This document shows, one piece after another, positions 23,826 to 32,252 of a DNA stretch of 64,000 bases. This stretch comes from an uncultured Clostridium sp. (lineage in GTDB: Bacteria; Bacillota; Clostridia; Lachnospirales; Lachnospiraceae). The stretch lies in assembly GCA_900549235.1 (NCBI GenBank), contig URNT01000008.1, positions 1-64,000 on the forward strand, in the 5' to 3' direction. A model generated the notes under the pieces. The model was not told where the DNA came from and did no database searches. It saw nothing but the letters and a program-made list of their open reading frames with translations. Positions within the stretch are counted from its first letter, which is position 1. Each line of letters begins with the position of its first letter. Position numbers and translations under genes: made by a program.

Positions 23826-26384
23826 TTATTTTTGTTCAATATGCACTTGATCAAAATAGTTCCGCGACAGTTCCTCTCTGGTCTGCGGCTTTCCAAACAG
23901 ATACCCCTGGATATAGTCCAGGTTCATGGTATCGATGACGCCGTATTCCTCCATGGTCTCCACTCCCTCCAGACATACCCGGATGCCTGCGTCATGGCAG
24001 ATGGCTACCACAAACTGGATAAAGGTGGCGTCAAATTTACTGTTTAAAATGTCCTTTACAAAGACCCGGTCAATCTTCACCACATCAATTGGAGAGAATT
24101 TCAAAAGCTCCAGTGAAGAATAGCCGGTACCGAAATCATCCAGTGCGATGCGGATGCCCTGTACCCTTAAAGCATCGAATTTATCTCTTAAAAGGGACAT
24201 GTTTGGGGCGGCGTAGCTCTCTGTCAGCTCCAAGACCAGGTTCTGGCAGGGGAACTGCTCCTCACGGACAGCCCTTAACACTTCTTTTATAAAGTCATGC
24301 TCTAAAAACTGGATGGAGGATACATTGACGCTGACACAGAAGGAGGGGTGATCCTGAACCCACTGCCGGCTCTGGGCCATGGCCTGGTGCAGCACCCATT
24401 CTCCCACCTGGCTGATCATGCCGTTTTCCTCCAGAATGGGGATAAATTCCATCGGTGACACCGGCTTCCCCTCAGGATCGCTCCAGCGCAGAAGCACCTC
24501 TGCCCCTATAATCCTGCAGGACTTCGCATCTACCTGGGGCTGAAAGCACAGCTCAAAGCCCCGGAACCGGTCATTGATGGACTCCCGCAGCATACCAAGA
24601 AGCTCCAGGGCACGAAGCCTGCCCTCTAAGATCTCCTCTGAGAAAAATACCAGGCGGTTCTTGCCATGCTCCTTGGCGTAGCGCACCGAATAATCCGCGT
24701 ACTTATAAAGCTCCGTCACCATATCGCCATGTTCCGGATACATCACGCAGCCGCCGGATACCTCTATTTTCAGCCGGTACTGCTTCCACAGATGCATCTG
24801 AGCCAGAAGCTCCTGGATCCGATGGTACAGGGCCTCTGCCTCCCTGGCCCCTTCATTGTCCAAAAGGATGCCCATCCGGTCATTGTCCAGCTTAAAAAGA
24901 CTTGCGTTATCCGGCAGGATGGACTGGATGGACTGCGCCACCGTCCTTAAAATGTGATCTCCAAAGGCGCGGTCATACATCTCATTAACCTGCTTGAAAT
25001 TGTCCAGATCCAGTACCAGCACTGCCATGCACTCGATCATCCGGTCTGCCGTTTTCCCTTCAAATACACGGATAAATTCATTGTGGTTTAAAAGCTGGGT
25101 GACAGGATCGATCTTGTTGTGCTTGCCAAGCTGGGTCATGATCCCCGCAAAGATCACCGGCTCCCCGCATTCATCCCGCATCAGCTGTCCCCTGCAGCGC
25201 AGCCAAAGGTATTCCCCGTTACGGTCCTTTGCACGGAATTCTACGGAATGGTAGTCCATCTGGTTCTCCCCAATCTCCATATTGGACTTGTAAAAACGGG
25301 CCCAGTCATCGGGATGTACAATCTCCTTCCACAGAGGAAGGGGATTGTACAGGATCTCCCCCGGCAGGTCAAATAAGTAAACCTGGCTTGGGCTGTAGCG
25401 GAATTTTCCCGTTTTCATATTGCAGATGTAGATAAAATCGTCGGTGCTTTTGATCAGGGCATCATAAAGCAGGGTGGTATCAAACTCAAAGTCCCTTCCC
25501 TGAACCACCTCAGAAGGGATCACTTGCTCCTTACGCTGCAGCATCCTTGTCTTACGGCGGCGCAGCTTCTGGGTGTACATCATCTCATCCGCCTTGGCAA
25601 TCACATCGCTGACCGTCAGCTTCTCCTGGGGCGTTACCGTATAAAGGCCAAAGGAAAAGGATATCTCATAGGGCTTTTTCCTTCTCTCCTTTTCCTCATT
25701 CATCTCCCTGAGGCAGTCTAAAAGGAATCTGGCCGTCTCCTTTTCGTCCTGATCCACAGCCACATAGACAAACTCATCCCCGCTGAGGCGGAAAATAAAA
25801 TCAGGCTCCTGGATCCGGCGTTTCAGTACCGTAACGATCTGCAGCAGAAGCTGATCTCCCTCGCTGTAGCCGTACCGGTCATTGGTCATCTTTAAATTGT
25901 CCACATCCAGCATGCCGAGAACCAGGCTTTTGCCCTCCTTCCTGGCCTGAGCCAGGACCTCTGAGAGATGGTTCTTTCCTCCCCGGCGGTTCAAAATGCC
26001 GCAGAGCTTGTCCTGCTTGGCCTGCATCCTCAATTCCATGGTATCCGTAATATCTACCGCCTGCTGCAGATGCACCAGCTCTCCCTCAGCCCAGTATACC
26101 AGGCTGTCATAATTATCGAAGGTACGTCCTGCTTTTTCATCGTTCTCACGCCATTTTAACACTGTACCCGGCTCCCGCTCCATAAGAGCAGGGATCCTGC
26201 AGAAGCGGCAGCGTTCACTCTGGTTCTGAAGAACTTCATAGCACTTCTTACCCTCCGGCACCTGGATGCCGTACTCCTCCTTCATCTTACGGTTCATAAA
26301 TAAAATCTCATCTGTCTCGGTATCTGTTAAAAACACACTGTGCTCCAGCTGATCCAGTATGCTCTCAAACTCACGTACTTCCAT
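23826..26384 (-). CDS. PAS-GGDEF-PAS-GGDEF(degenerate)-EAL cyclic-di-GMP enzyme
   Basis: An 852-residue cytoplasmic protein without membrane segments. Domains in order: PAS-like (about 5-115), GGDEF 1 (about 120-285), PAS (about 305-425), GGDEF 2 (about 425-590) and EAL (about 600-845). GGDEF 1 has SGDEF at 201-205 and could make cyclic di-GMP; the RxxD inhibitory site is not evident. GGDEF 2 has NDRMG at the same position (501-505) and is surely inactive. EAL keeps the catalytic set E629 (as EVL), N687, E719, D749-D750, K770, E806 and Q826, so phosphodiesterase activity is likely. A cysteine cluster CRFCRIPA near 59-66 in the first PAS may bind metal or sense redox. It follows nth with a 14-base overlap. 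Confidence 0.93.
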   Translation of the reverse strand: MEVREFESILDQLEHSVFLTDTETDEILFMNRKMKEEYGIQVPEGKKCYEVLQNQSERCRFCRIPALMEREPGTVLKWRENDEKAGRTFDNYDSLVYWAEGELVHLQQAVDITDTMELRMQAKQDKLCGILNRRGGKNHLSEVLAQARKEGKSLVLGMLDVDNLKMTNDRYGYSEGDQLLLQIVTVLKRRIQEPDFIFRLSGDEFVYVAVDQDEKETARFLLDCLREMNEEKERRKKPYEISFSFGLYTVTPQEKLTVSDVIAKADEMMYTQKLRRRKTRMLQRKEQVIPSEVVQGRDFEFDTTLLYDALIKSTDDFIYICNMKTGKFRYSPSQVYLFDLPGEILYNPLPLWKEIVHPDDWARFYKSNMEIGENQMDYHSVEFRAKDRNGEYLWLRCRGQLMRDECGEPVIFAGIMTQLGKHNKIDPVTQLLNHNEFIRVFEGKTADRMIECMAVLVLDLDNFKQVNEMYDRAFGDHILRTVAQSIQSILPDNASLFKLDNDRMGILLDNEGAREAEALYHRIQELLAQMHLWKQYRLKIEVSGGCVMYPEHGDMVTELYKYADYSVRYAKEHGKNRLVFFSEEILEGRLRALELLGMLRESINDRFRGFELCFQPQVDAKSCRIIGAEVLLRWSDPEGKPVSPMEFIPILEENGMISQVGEWVLHQAMAQSRQWVQDHPSFCVSVNVSSIQFLEHDFIKEVLRAVREEQFPCQNLVLELTESYAAPNMSLLRDKFDALRVQGIRIALDDFGTGYSSLELLKFSPIDVVKIDRVFVKDILNSKFDATFIQFVVAICHDAGIRVCLEGVETMEEYGVIDTMNLDYIQGYLFGKPQTREELSRNYFDQVHIEQK

Positions 26385-27030
26385 GTCCCTTCGCCTCTCC
26401 TATGATCTTTGGACAAATATCCTTAAGACAGCATTCCCCGCATCTGGGGGCTGTCCTTGCTGTACAGACATCTCTTCCATGATAAACCAGACGGTGGCAG
26501 AAATCACTGCCCTCCTCCGGCGGGATCAGCTTCCACAGAGCCATCTCTACCTTTTTAGGCTCTTTGATCTGATCTACCAGACCCAGACGGTTTACCAGGC
26601 GGATGCAGTGGGTGTCCGTTACAATGGCCGGCCTTCCGAACACATCTCCCATGATCAGATTAGCACTTTTCCTCCCCACTCCGGGCAGCTTTAATAAAGC
26701 GTCAAAATCCTCGGGCACATGACCGCCGTATTCATCTCTCAGCATCCTCATACAGGCGCTTATGTCTCTTGCCTTGCTCCTTCCCAGCCCGCAGGGCTTT
26801 ACGATGGCTTCGATTTCCTCCACCGGCGCCTCTGCCAGACTGTAAAGATCCGGAAATCTCCGGTACAGCTCCTCTACTACGATATTCACCCTGGCATCGG
26901 TACACTGCGCCGCCAGGCGCACACTTACAAGGAGCTTCCACGCTTCATCATAATCCAGAGTACAGCCCGCGTCCGGGTACTCCTCCTTCAGCCTGCGGAT
27001 CACCTCTAAAGCCAGTTTTTCCTTTGTCAT
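26371..27030 (-). CDS. nth: Endonuclease III
   Basis: A 219-residue base-excision repair enzyme that removes oxidised pyrimidines and nicks the abasic site. The helix-hairpin-helix LPGVGRKSANL includes the catalytic lysine K121, and D139 in VTDTH is the catalytic aspartate. The C-terminal 4Fe-4S cysteines are C189, C197, C200 and C206, a C-x7-C-x2-C-x5-C spacing one residue longer than the usual C-x6 first interval; C201 is an extra cysteine. It is expressed from a consensus promoter at 27064-27092 and overlaps the cyclic-di-GMP gene by 14 bases, so the two are co-transcribed. Confidence 0.95.
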   Translation of the reverse strand: MTKEKLALEVIRRLKEEYPDAGCTLDYDEAWKLLVSVRLAAQCTDARVNIVVEELYRRFPDLYSLAEAPVEEIEAIVKPCGLGRSKARDISACMRMLRDEYGGHVPEDFDALLKLPGVGRKSANLIMGDVFGRPAIVTDTHCIRLVNRLGLVDQIKEPKKVEMALWKLIPPEEGSDFCHRLVYHGRDVCTARTAPRCGECCLKDICPKIIGEAKGHGST

Positions 27031-27063
27031 GTTCCCGTTTCTCCTGCTAATGTATTAAAGAAA

Positions 27064-27092
27064 ATTATATACTACTTTCTGGGCAATGTCAA
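27064..27092 (-). promoter_or_regulatory. Consensus sigma-A promoter of nth
   Basis: A perfect TTGACA (27092-27087), a 17-base spacer and a perfect TATAAT (27069-27064) on the minus strand, immediately after the terminator of the upstream TRAP operon. Confidence 0.88.
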
Positions 27093-27100
27093 AGTATACA

Positions 27101-27150
27101 AAAAAATCCCGGCAGGGAAACAGGTACAGAGCCTGCTTTCTGCCGGGATT
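27101..27150 (-). terminator. Terminator of the yia-like operon
   Basis: An 11-bp stem AATCCCGGCAG (27105-27115) / CTGCCGGGATT (27140-27150) is followed on the minus strand by a run of T. It lies ten bases after the last stop codon of the operon. Confidence 0.9.
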
Positions 27151-27159
27151 AAAACGGAA

Positions 27160-28464
27160 TCAGACCAGACCGGACAGGGTCGGAAGGGTCATGGACACCG
27201 CCGGTATATAGGTGACAAGAAGAAGTCCTGCCAGGATCACCAGGAAATACGGGAGAAGCTGGCTCATCACTTCCTCGATGGAAACATTTCCCACCTTGCA
27301 GCCAGTAAAAAGGATGGAGCCTACCGGCGGCGTAATGGTTCCGATACACAGGTTGTAGGACATCATGATACCGAAGTGAACAGGATGCATTCCAAAACTC
27401 TGGCAAACCGGAAGGAAGATTGGCGTGAAGATCAGAATCGCGGGAGTGGGATCCATAAAGGTGCCCACGATCAGCATGATAATATTCATCAGGATCAGAA
27501 TCACATATTTATTATCCGTCATAGATAAAATACCGTTTCCGATGAGATCCGGGATGCCGGTAAATGACATTCCCCAGGACATAATGGAGGACAGTCCAAT
27601 CATAAAGGTGATGATGCCTGTCATCTTGGCCGAATCCAGGATAATCCCCGGAAGATCCTTAAGCTTTATGCTCCTGTAGATCAGGGAAAGGACTGTGGCG
27701 TAAACCACGGCGATGGCAGATCCCTCTGTGGCTGTAAAAACGCCGCCCAGGATACCGCCGATGATGATCACAATCAGCAGAAGACTTGGAATAGCGTCGA
27801 CAATTACCTTCAGGGCCAGTTTCAGAGTCACCCGCTCTTCACTGACATAGCCCCTTTTCTTTGCAAATACTGCTGCCAGAGCCATCACTCCAAGCCCCCA
27901 GAGGATCCCCGGCACATAGCCTGCCACAAACAGGGCCGCTACAGACACGCTTCCCGCTACGGTGGAGTACACGATCATCAGGTTGGAGGGAGGGATCAGC
28001 ATTCCTGTAGGGGCGGAGGCAACATTGACTGCCGCGCAGAACACCTTGTCATACCCCTCCTTTTCCTCCAGAGGCCCCATGGTGCCGCCGATGGCAGCCG
28101 CAGCAGCCGCGCCGGAACCGGAGATAGCTCCAAACATCATATTGGCCACTACATTGGACTGAGCCAGGGCCCCCGGCATACGGCCGGAAAGGACCTTTGC
28201 CACATTTACCAGACGGATGGCGATCCCGCCGTTATTCATAATATTTCCCGCCAGTATAAAAAAGGGAATAGCGATCAGTGAAAATGAATTGGCCCCTGAA
28301 AAAATACGCTGTGCCGAGGTAATAAAGGAAACATCCGGGGACAGCATACAGAGCATGGCCGCAGCCGAGGAAAGGCCGATGGCAATACTGATGGAGGCGC
28401 CCAGAGCAAGGAGCACCACCAGGATCACCGTCATAGCAATGGCTGTTGTAACAGCAAGAGACAT
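27160..28464 (-). CDS. TRAP transporter 2, large permease (YiaN/DctM-like)
   Basis: A 434-residue DctM-type permease with about twelve membrane segments. The blocks NSFSLIAIPFFILAGNIMNN, MMFGAISGSGAAAAAAIGG and IPPSNLMIVYSTVAGSVS match the family and closely parallel TRAP transporter 1. It is the last gene of a five-gene operon with yiaL- and yiaK-like genes. In Escherichia coli, YiaMNO imports 2,3-diketo-L-gulonate. By that context the substrate is probably a diketo- or related sugar acid. It begins directly after the small permease stop codon. Confidence 0.92.
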   Translation of the reverse strand: MSLAVTTAIAMTVILVVLLALGASISIAIGLSSAAAMLCMLSPDVSFITSAQRIFSGANSFSLIAIPFFILAGNIMNNGGIAIRLVNVAKVLSGRMPGALAQSNVVANMMFGAISGSGAAAAAAIGGTMGPLEEKEGYDKVFCAAVNVASAPTGMLIPPSNLMIVYSTVAGSVSVAALFVAGYVPGILWGLGVMALAAVFAKKRGYVSEERVTLKLALKVIVDAIPSLLLIVIIIGGILGGVFTATEGSAIAVVYATVLSLIYRSIKLKDLPGIILDSAKMTGIITFMIGLSSIMSWGMSFTGIPDLIGNGILSMTDNKYVILILMNIIMLIVGTFMDPTPAILIFTPIFLPVCQSFGMHPVHFGIMMSYNLCIGTITPPVGSILFTGCKVGNVSIEEVMSQLLPYFLVILAGLLLVTYIPAVSMTLPTLSGLV

Positions 28465-28953
28465 TTAACGCTCCTCCTTTCCGGATCTGAGGACGCCCAG
28501 GTCATCTGCAATATTACAGACGGAATAAAGGGCGATCCCGATCCCGCTGATGGGGATAATAGAATAGATCAGTCCTGTAGGGATCTTAAGCACGGAGTCG
28601 ATCTGTACCATCTGCATGGCGGAAATACGGATCCCTCCATAGATCATGACAGCCGCCGCGAACAGCAGGGTCACTGCCTCTAAGCATATGCTGACCCGGT
28701 ACTGCTGCCTCCATGAAAGCTTATCCTTTATAAAGGTAATGCACATATGCTCTCTCTTTCCGAAAGCATATGCAGCAGTGATCATAACCAGCCACACAAA
28801 CAGGTAACGGGTCAGAGTCTCACTGAAGGCACTGGGGCTGTTTAAGACATAGCGGACAAATACCTGAAAGGTTACAAGAAGAACCATCACCGTAAAAATC
28901 ACTATGCTCACCAGCTCGGTGATCCTGTCTAATATAATTCTTGCCCGGCTCAT
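28465..28953 (-). CDS. TRAP transporter 2, small permease (YiaM/DctQ-like)
   Basis: A 162-residue protein with four hydrophobic segments and the DctQ signature GKREHMCITF. It partners the large permease. Its start overlaps the end of the solute-receptor gene by four bases, and its stop abuts the large permease start, so the three are tightly coupled. Confidence 0.9.
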   Translation of the reverse strand: MSRARIILDRITELVSIVIFTVMVLLVTFQVFVRYVLNSPSAFSETLTRYLFVWLVMITAAYAFGKREHMCITFIKDKLSWRQQYRVSICLEAVTLLFAAAVMIYGGIRISAMQMVQIDSVLKIPTGLIYSIIPISGIGIALYSVCNIADDLGVLRSGKEER

Positions 28954-30008
28954 GACTGTCCTCCTTCCTCTGCTCCCGGCAGCTCTGCCTTAATAGCCTG
29001 TATCCTGTCATAGATCTCCCTTGTAGTCTCAGACTGATCAGCAATCTCCATGAGGAGAGGCATGCAGCGCTCTCTAAAGGGCTCTATATCCGGCTCCACA
29101 AAAATGGCGCCTTTTTCCTGGGCCTCTTTCTTCCCCTCCCTTACGGATTCATCCATCAGCGCAAATTCCTGTTCCATGGACTCGTCCATCAGGCGGTAAA
29201 ATATTTCCCGGTCCTCCTCAGACATACTGTTTACAAAATCTGTATTTGCAATGACCAGATCCGCCATAACAAGATGATTGGTATAGCTGAAGTAAGGAGC
29301 CACCTCATAATGCTTGAAATCTGTGTATACACGCTCCGAGTTTTCACCGCCCTCGATCACCTTCTGCTGGATAGCGGTGTACACCTCGCTCTGTCCCATG
29401 GCTATCCCTACGCCGCCCATCAGATCGATCATGCGGATATAGGTATCGGAATCCTGGACACGGATCTTATATCCCTTCAGATCCTCCGGCTTTTCAATGG
29501 GTTTATCTGTATAAATACTCCTGAGAGCGGAGCTGTAAAGGGATACCACCTCAAAATTAAATTTCTTTGTGGTTTCAAACAGCTCGTCAAAGACGCCCTG
29601 TTTTCCAGCCTCTAAAAGCTGGTCCGTACTGTCATAAAGATAGGGCGCGGATACAATGGCAAAGTCGCTGTTGTAGCCCTCAGGCACCGACACCGGCACC
29701 ATAGCCATCTGAAGGGCTCCGGTCCTTACCAGCTCTGTTACAGGCCCCTGATCTCCCATGATGGCATTGGGATAGATCTGCACCTCATATCTTCCATCTG
29801 TGGCTTCCTTGAATTTCTCTCCGAATTCAGTCATGGCAATATATTCCGGATGGGCCTCTGACTGGTTAAATGCCACTCTTATGATCTGTGCTCCTTCACT
29901 CTCCCTATAGGAGCCGCAGCCGCCAAGCACAGCGGCGGACGCAGCCGCAAGGACTGCCGTCCATAAGAATCTCACCTTGTTCATTTTTATCCTACCGCTT
30001 TCCTGCAT
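28950..30008 (-). CDS. TRAP transporter 2, solute-binding lipoprotein (YiaO/DctP-like)
   Basis: A 352-residue extracytoplasmic receptor with a lipoprotein signal ending in LGGC, cysteine near residue 31. Conserved blocks are VAFNQSEAHPEYIAMTEFGE and the ligand-arginine region GYKIRVQDSDTYIRMIDLMG, then YTAIQQKVIEGGENSE. It lies three bases after the reductase gene. By operon context it should bind a diketo-sugar acid or a related uronate product. A shorter start at the second methionine, MNKVRF (eight codons in), is also possible and would leave a more typical signal peptide. Confidence 0.92.
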   Translation of the reverse strand: MQESGRIKMNKVRFLWTAVLAAASAAVLGGCGSYRESEGAQIIRVAFNQSEAHPEYIAMTEFGEKFKEATDGRYEVQIYPNAIMGDQGPVTELVRTGALQMAMVPVSVPEGYNSDFAIVSAPYLYDSTDQLLEAGKQGVFDELFETTKKFNFEVVSLYSSALRSIYTDKPIEKPEDLKGYKIRVQDSDTYIRMIDLMGGVGIAMGQSEVYTAIQQKVIEGGENSERVYTDFKHYEVAPYFSYTNHLVMADLVIANTDFVNSMSEEDREIFYRLMDESMEQEFALMDESVREGKKEAQEKGAIFVEPDIEPFRERCMPLLMEIADQSETTREIYDRIQAIKAELPGAEEGGQS

Positions 30009-30011
30009 TTC

Positions 30012-31013
30012 TTACATGGCTAATACTTCATTCCACTTTTCTTCGATTACAGGGATGCCCTGCTCCATATTTTCGCGGATGCTCTTAAGCTCCGGCTCGC
30101 CTGGATAGAATACCTCACCGCCCTCTTTTTCAGGAACAGAGGATTTAATATCCGCGATGATGTCATTGACGATCTGATCGGTCAGCTCTGTAGAGTTTGC
30201 CTTTCCTGGATCAATGGCGATCATTACCTGTGTAAGGCCTACCTCGTCCCCGAAGGTGCCGATCTTCGCAACAGAATTTCCATTTGAAAGAACGGTTGCG
30301 ATCAGATCAAGGGCGATGGAAATGCCGCTTCCCTTCCAGTAGCCCATAGGAAGCACTCTCCAGGTCTTTTCGATCTCCCCTGGATCGGTGGTCAGGTTGC
30401 CATTTGTATCATAGCCTCCCGGTACCGGAAGCTGGATGCCCTTTAACCGGCAGTCCTCCAGCTTTCCATAGGAGAACTGGGATACGGCGCAGTCGATGAC
30501 TACATGCTCGCCATTGCTTCTTGGCACAGCAAAGATCAGAGGGTTGTTGCCGATCTTGCGGTCGATGCCGCCCCATGCAGGCATATTGGGGCAGGTGTTG
30601 GACCAGCAGATGCCGATGCAGCCCTGGTCAGCGGCCTGCCAGCCATAGCTTCCGCCTCTCATCCAGTGATTATTGTTTCCAAGGGCTACGATACCGATGC
30701 CGTGCTCCTTTGCAAGCTCTACCGCCCGGTCCATAGCCTGCTTCGCATTTAAAGGGCCGAAGCCTCTGTGACCGTCCCAGCGCTCAAATGCGCCAAAGCT
30801 CATCACACACTCTGCCTTTACCTTTGGATCGATCTCACCTTTTTTCAGGTACTCGATCACTCTTGGGAAACGGTTGAGTCCGTGGGAAAATACACCTGCC
30901 AGGGAATTCTGGGCAAACAGCTGGGCGGCGTCAGAAGCGCACTTCTCATCGAAGCCGTATTTTTCAAGCACTCTCTTAAATTCCTTTACCATCACTTCAT
31001 ATTTAACTCTCAT
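30012..31013 (-). CDS. Ldh-family oxidoreductase, YiaK/2,3-diketo-L-gulonate reductase-like
   Basis: A 333-residue NAD(P)H-dependent enzyme of the malate/L-sulfolactate/L-lactate dehydrogenase family, which is distinct from classical Ldh. The catalytic region GIGIVALGNNNHWMRGGSYG contains the conserved histidine. SNTCPNMPAWGGIDRKIGNN and MGYWKGSGISIALDLIATVL are typical of DlgD/YiaK. That enzyme reduces 2,3-diketo-L-gulonate to 3-keto-L-gulonate. The neighbours yiaL-like and the TRAP genes reproduce the E. coli yiaKLMNO set, which strengthens the call. The order here is L-K-O-M-N. The downstream kinase and decarboxylase of the E. coli operon are absent from this window. Confidence 0.88.
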   Translation of the reverse strand: MRVKYEVMVKEFKRVLEKYGFDEKCASDAAQLFAQNSLAGVFSHGLNRFPRVIEYLKKGEIDPKVKAECVMSFGAFERWDGHRGFGPLNAKQAMDRAVELAKEHGIGIVALGNNNHWMRGGSYGWQAADQGCIGICWSNTCPNMPAWGGIDRKIGNNPLIFAVPRSNGEHVVIDCAVSQFSYGKLEDCRLKGIQLPVPGGYDTNGNLTTDPGEIEKTWRVLPMGYWKGSGISIALDLIATVLSNGNSVAKIGTFGDEVGLTQVMIAIDPGKANSTELTDQIVNDIIADIKSSVPEKEGGEVFYPGEPELKSIRENMEQGIPVIEEKWNEVLAM

Positions 31014-31041
31014 CCTCGTATCCTCCTTATATTTTCTGAAA

Positions 31042-31515
31042 TTATAATGTATCTACCTTGATCTTCAGCACGATCTTCTTAACATCCTCAGCCTCGCCCA
31101 TCTGGCAGCAGGGACGGTGTACATCCTCGGGAAAGAACACTGCATAGCATCCGTCTGTCATAGGGAGCATCAGCTCGTGAACCTGATCATTTTCCTTGTA
31201 AAACAGTACGTCATTGGTGTCCAGATTATCCTCCAGCACCTCACCCTTCTTGGTATCCGGATAAAAGCCGATGTACTCATGGCCATGAACCATGTACTGC
31301 ACATCAATATAATCCCTGTGGATCTCCGGCTTCTTTGTCTCCTTAGGGCCGGTGGTTACTTCGTTGATCTGAAGGATCAGCTTATCTCCGTCCAGAGGAT
31401 ATTTTCCGTGGTGCATATCTGTAACGTCTGTCTCTCTTAAAATCTGAATTGCCTTTCTGATGGTTTCAGAATAAGCAGCTGCGCTCTCCGGCGCGTCAAT
31501 GTGTCCGTAGATCAT
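31042..31515 (-). CDS. YhcH/YjgK/YiaL-family protein
   Basis: A 157-residue cupin-like protein of the YiaL/YhcH/YjgK family (DUF386). The blocks EIHRDYIDVQYMVHGHEYIG and CYAVFFPEDVHRPC carry the metal-binding residues. Family members accompany sugar-acid and sialic-acid catabolism, probably as epimerases or anomerases. It is the first gene of the operon, with GGAGG before the start and a promoter and three operators immediately upstream (31561-31691). Confidence 0.9.
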   Translation of the reverse strand: MIYGHIDAPESAAAYSETIRKAIQILRETDVTDMHHGKYPLDGDKLILQINEVTTGPKETKKPEIHRDYIDVQYMVHGHEYIGFYPDTKKGEVLEDNLDTNDVLFYKENDQVHELMLPMTDGCYAVFFPEDVHRPCCQMGEAEDVKKIVLKIKVDTL

Positions 31516-31560
31516 GGTTCCTGCCTCCGTAAATGTTTTTTGTGACCCTGCAACTTATTT

Positions 31561-31691
31561 GCAATCGATTGCTTTTTGTGTTAATAGAATACCAAAGCTT
31601 TCAATCGATTGCAATATGAATTATTTACAGTTTTTATCCGGCTATTTTGTCTATGTTTTACAAATATCTTGTTTTTATTGCAATCGATTGT
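31561..31691 (-). promoter_or_regulatory. Promoter of the yia-like operon with three LacI-type operators
   Basis: The palindrome GCAATCGATTGC occurs at 31561-31572. Near-identical copies lie at 31601-31612 (TCAATCGATTGC) and 31680-31691 (GCAATCGATTGT). Centres are 40 and 79 bases apart. On the minus strand TTGCAA inside the middle site (31613-31608), 17 bases and TATTCT form a promoter, so binding there would block RNA polymerase. The CG-centred dyad is the LacI-family style; the regulator is not adjacent. Confidence 0.8.
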
Positions 31692-31721
31692 TGTCTAGGG
31701 CAAAAAATAAATCCGGGAGCT

Positions 31722-32075
31722 CTAGTTCAGAACCAGAACACCCGGAAGTCCCTTCCTCTGCTCCTTCCTGTAGGCAGAGGGCGACATACCGAACCGCCGC
31801 TTAAATTCCCGGCTGAAATAATTGGGCGCCGAGTACCCCACCTGATAGCCAATGCTGAGAGCCGTATCATCTGTATCCCGCAAAAGCTCCGCTGCCCGGT
31901 GCAGCCGCAGCTCCATCAGATAGCGGCTGTAGTTTTTCCCCATCTTCGCCTTAAATAATGTGGAAAAATAGGAACTGCTGAACCCCAGATAGCCGCACAG
32001 CTCCGTAAGGCTCATATCCGGCTCCATATAATGCTTGGAAATATACTCCTGTGCTTTTACAAATATCTCATCCAT
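31722..32075 (-). CDS. AraC-type DNA-binding protein lacking a sensor domain
   Basis: A 117-residue protein consisting almost only of the AraC double helix-turn-helix: MSLTELCGYLGFSSSYFSTL, then ALSIGYQVGYSAPNYFSREF. The usual sensor or receiver domain is missing, so it is either a stand-alone regulator or the surviving C-terminus of a larger YesN-like gene. The start at 32075 is chosen for GGGAGG seven bases upstream; an in-frame ATG exists at 32120. It lies between the yia-like operon and the divergent full-length AraC gene, and may act on either. Confidence 0.82.
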   Translation of the reverse strand: MDEIFVKAQEYISKHYMEPDMSLTELCGYLGFSSSYFSTLFKAKMGKNYSRYLMELRLHRAAELLRDTDDTALSIGYQVGYSAPNYFSREFKRRFGMSPSAYRKEQRKGLPGVLVLN

Positions 32076-32153
32076 CCTGATCCCTCCCATGCTTTCCCAG
32101 CCTTTCGCTTCTGATCTCATTATAACCTGAAAACATCCGGGACGCCTTGAGGA

Positions 32154-32235
32154 TTTTGAGACAGATCTGTATTATCTTGTGTTTTTTCTCAAATATGCTA
32201 TAATTTCAGAAGAAATCCAGTGTTATTTTGAGACA
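32154..32235 (+). promoter_or_regulatory. AraC gene promoter with TTTTGAGACA direct repeats
   Basis: TTGTGT (32177-32182), 16 bases, TATAAT (32199-32204). TTTTGAGACA occurs on each side (32154-32163 and 32226-32235), and a TCTCAAA in opposite orientation lies between the promoter elements. Autoregulation by the following AraC protein is plausible. Confidence 0.55.
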
Positions 32236-32252
32236 CAGTAAGAAGGTATCCT

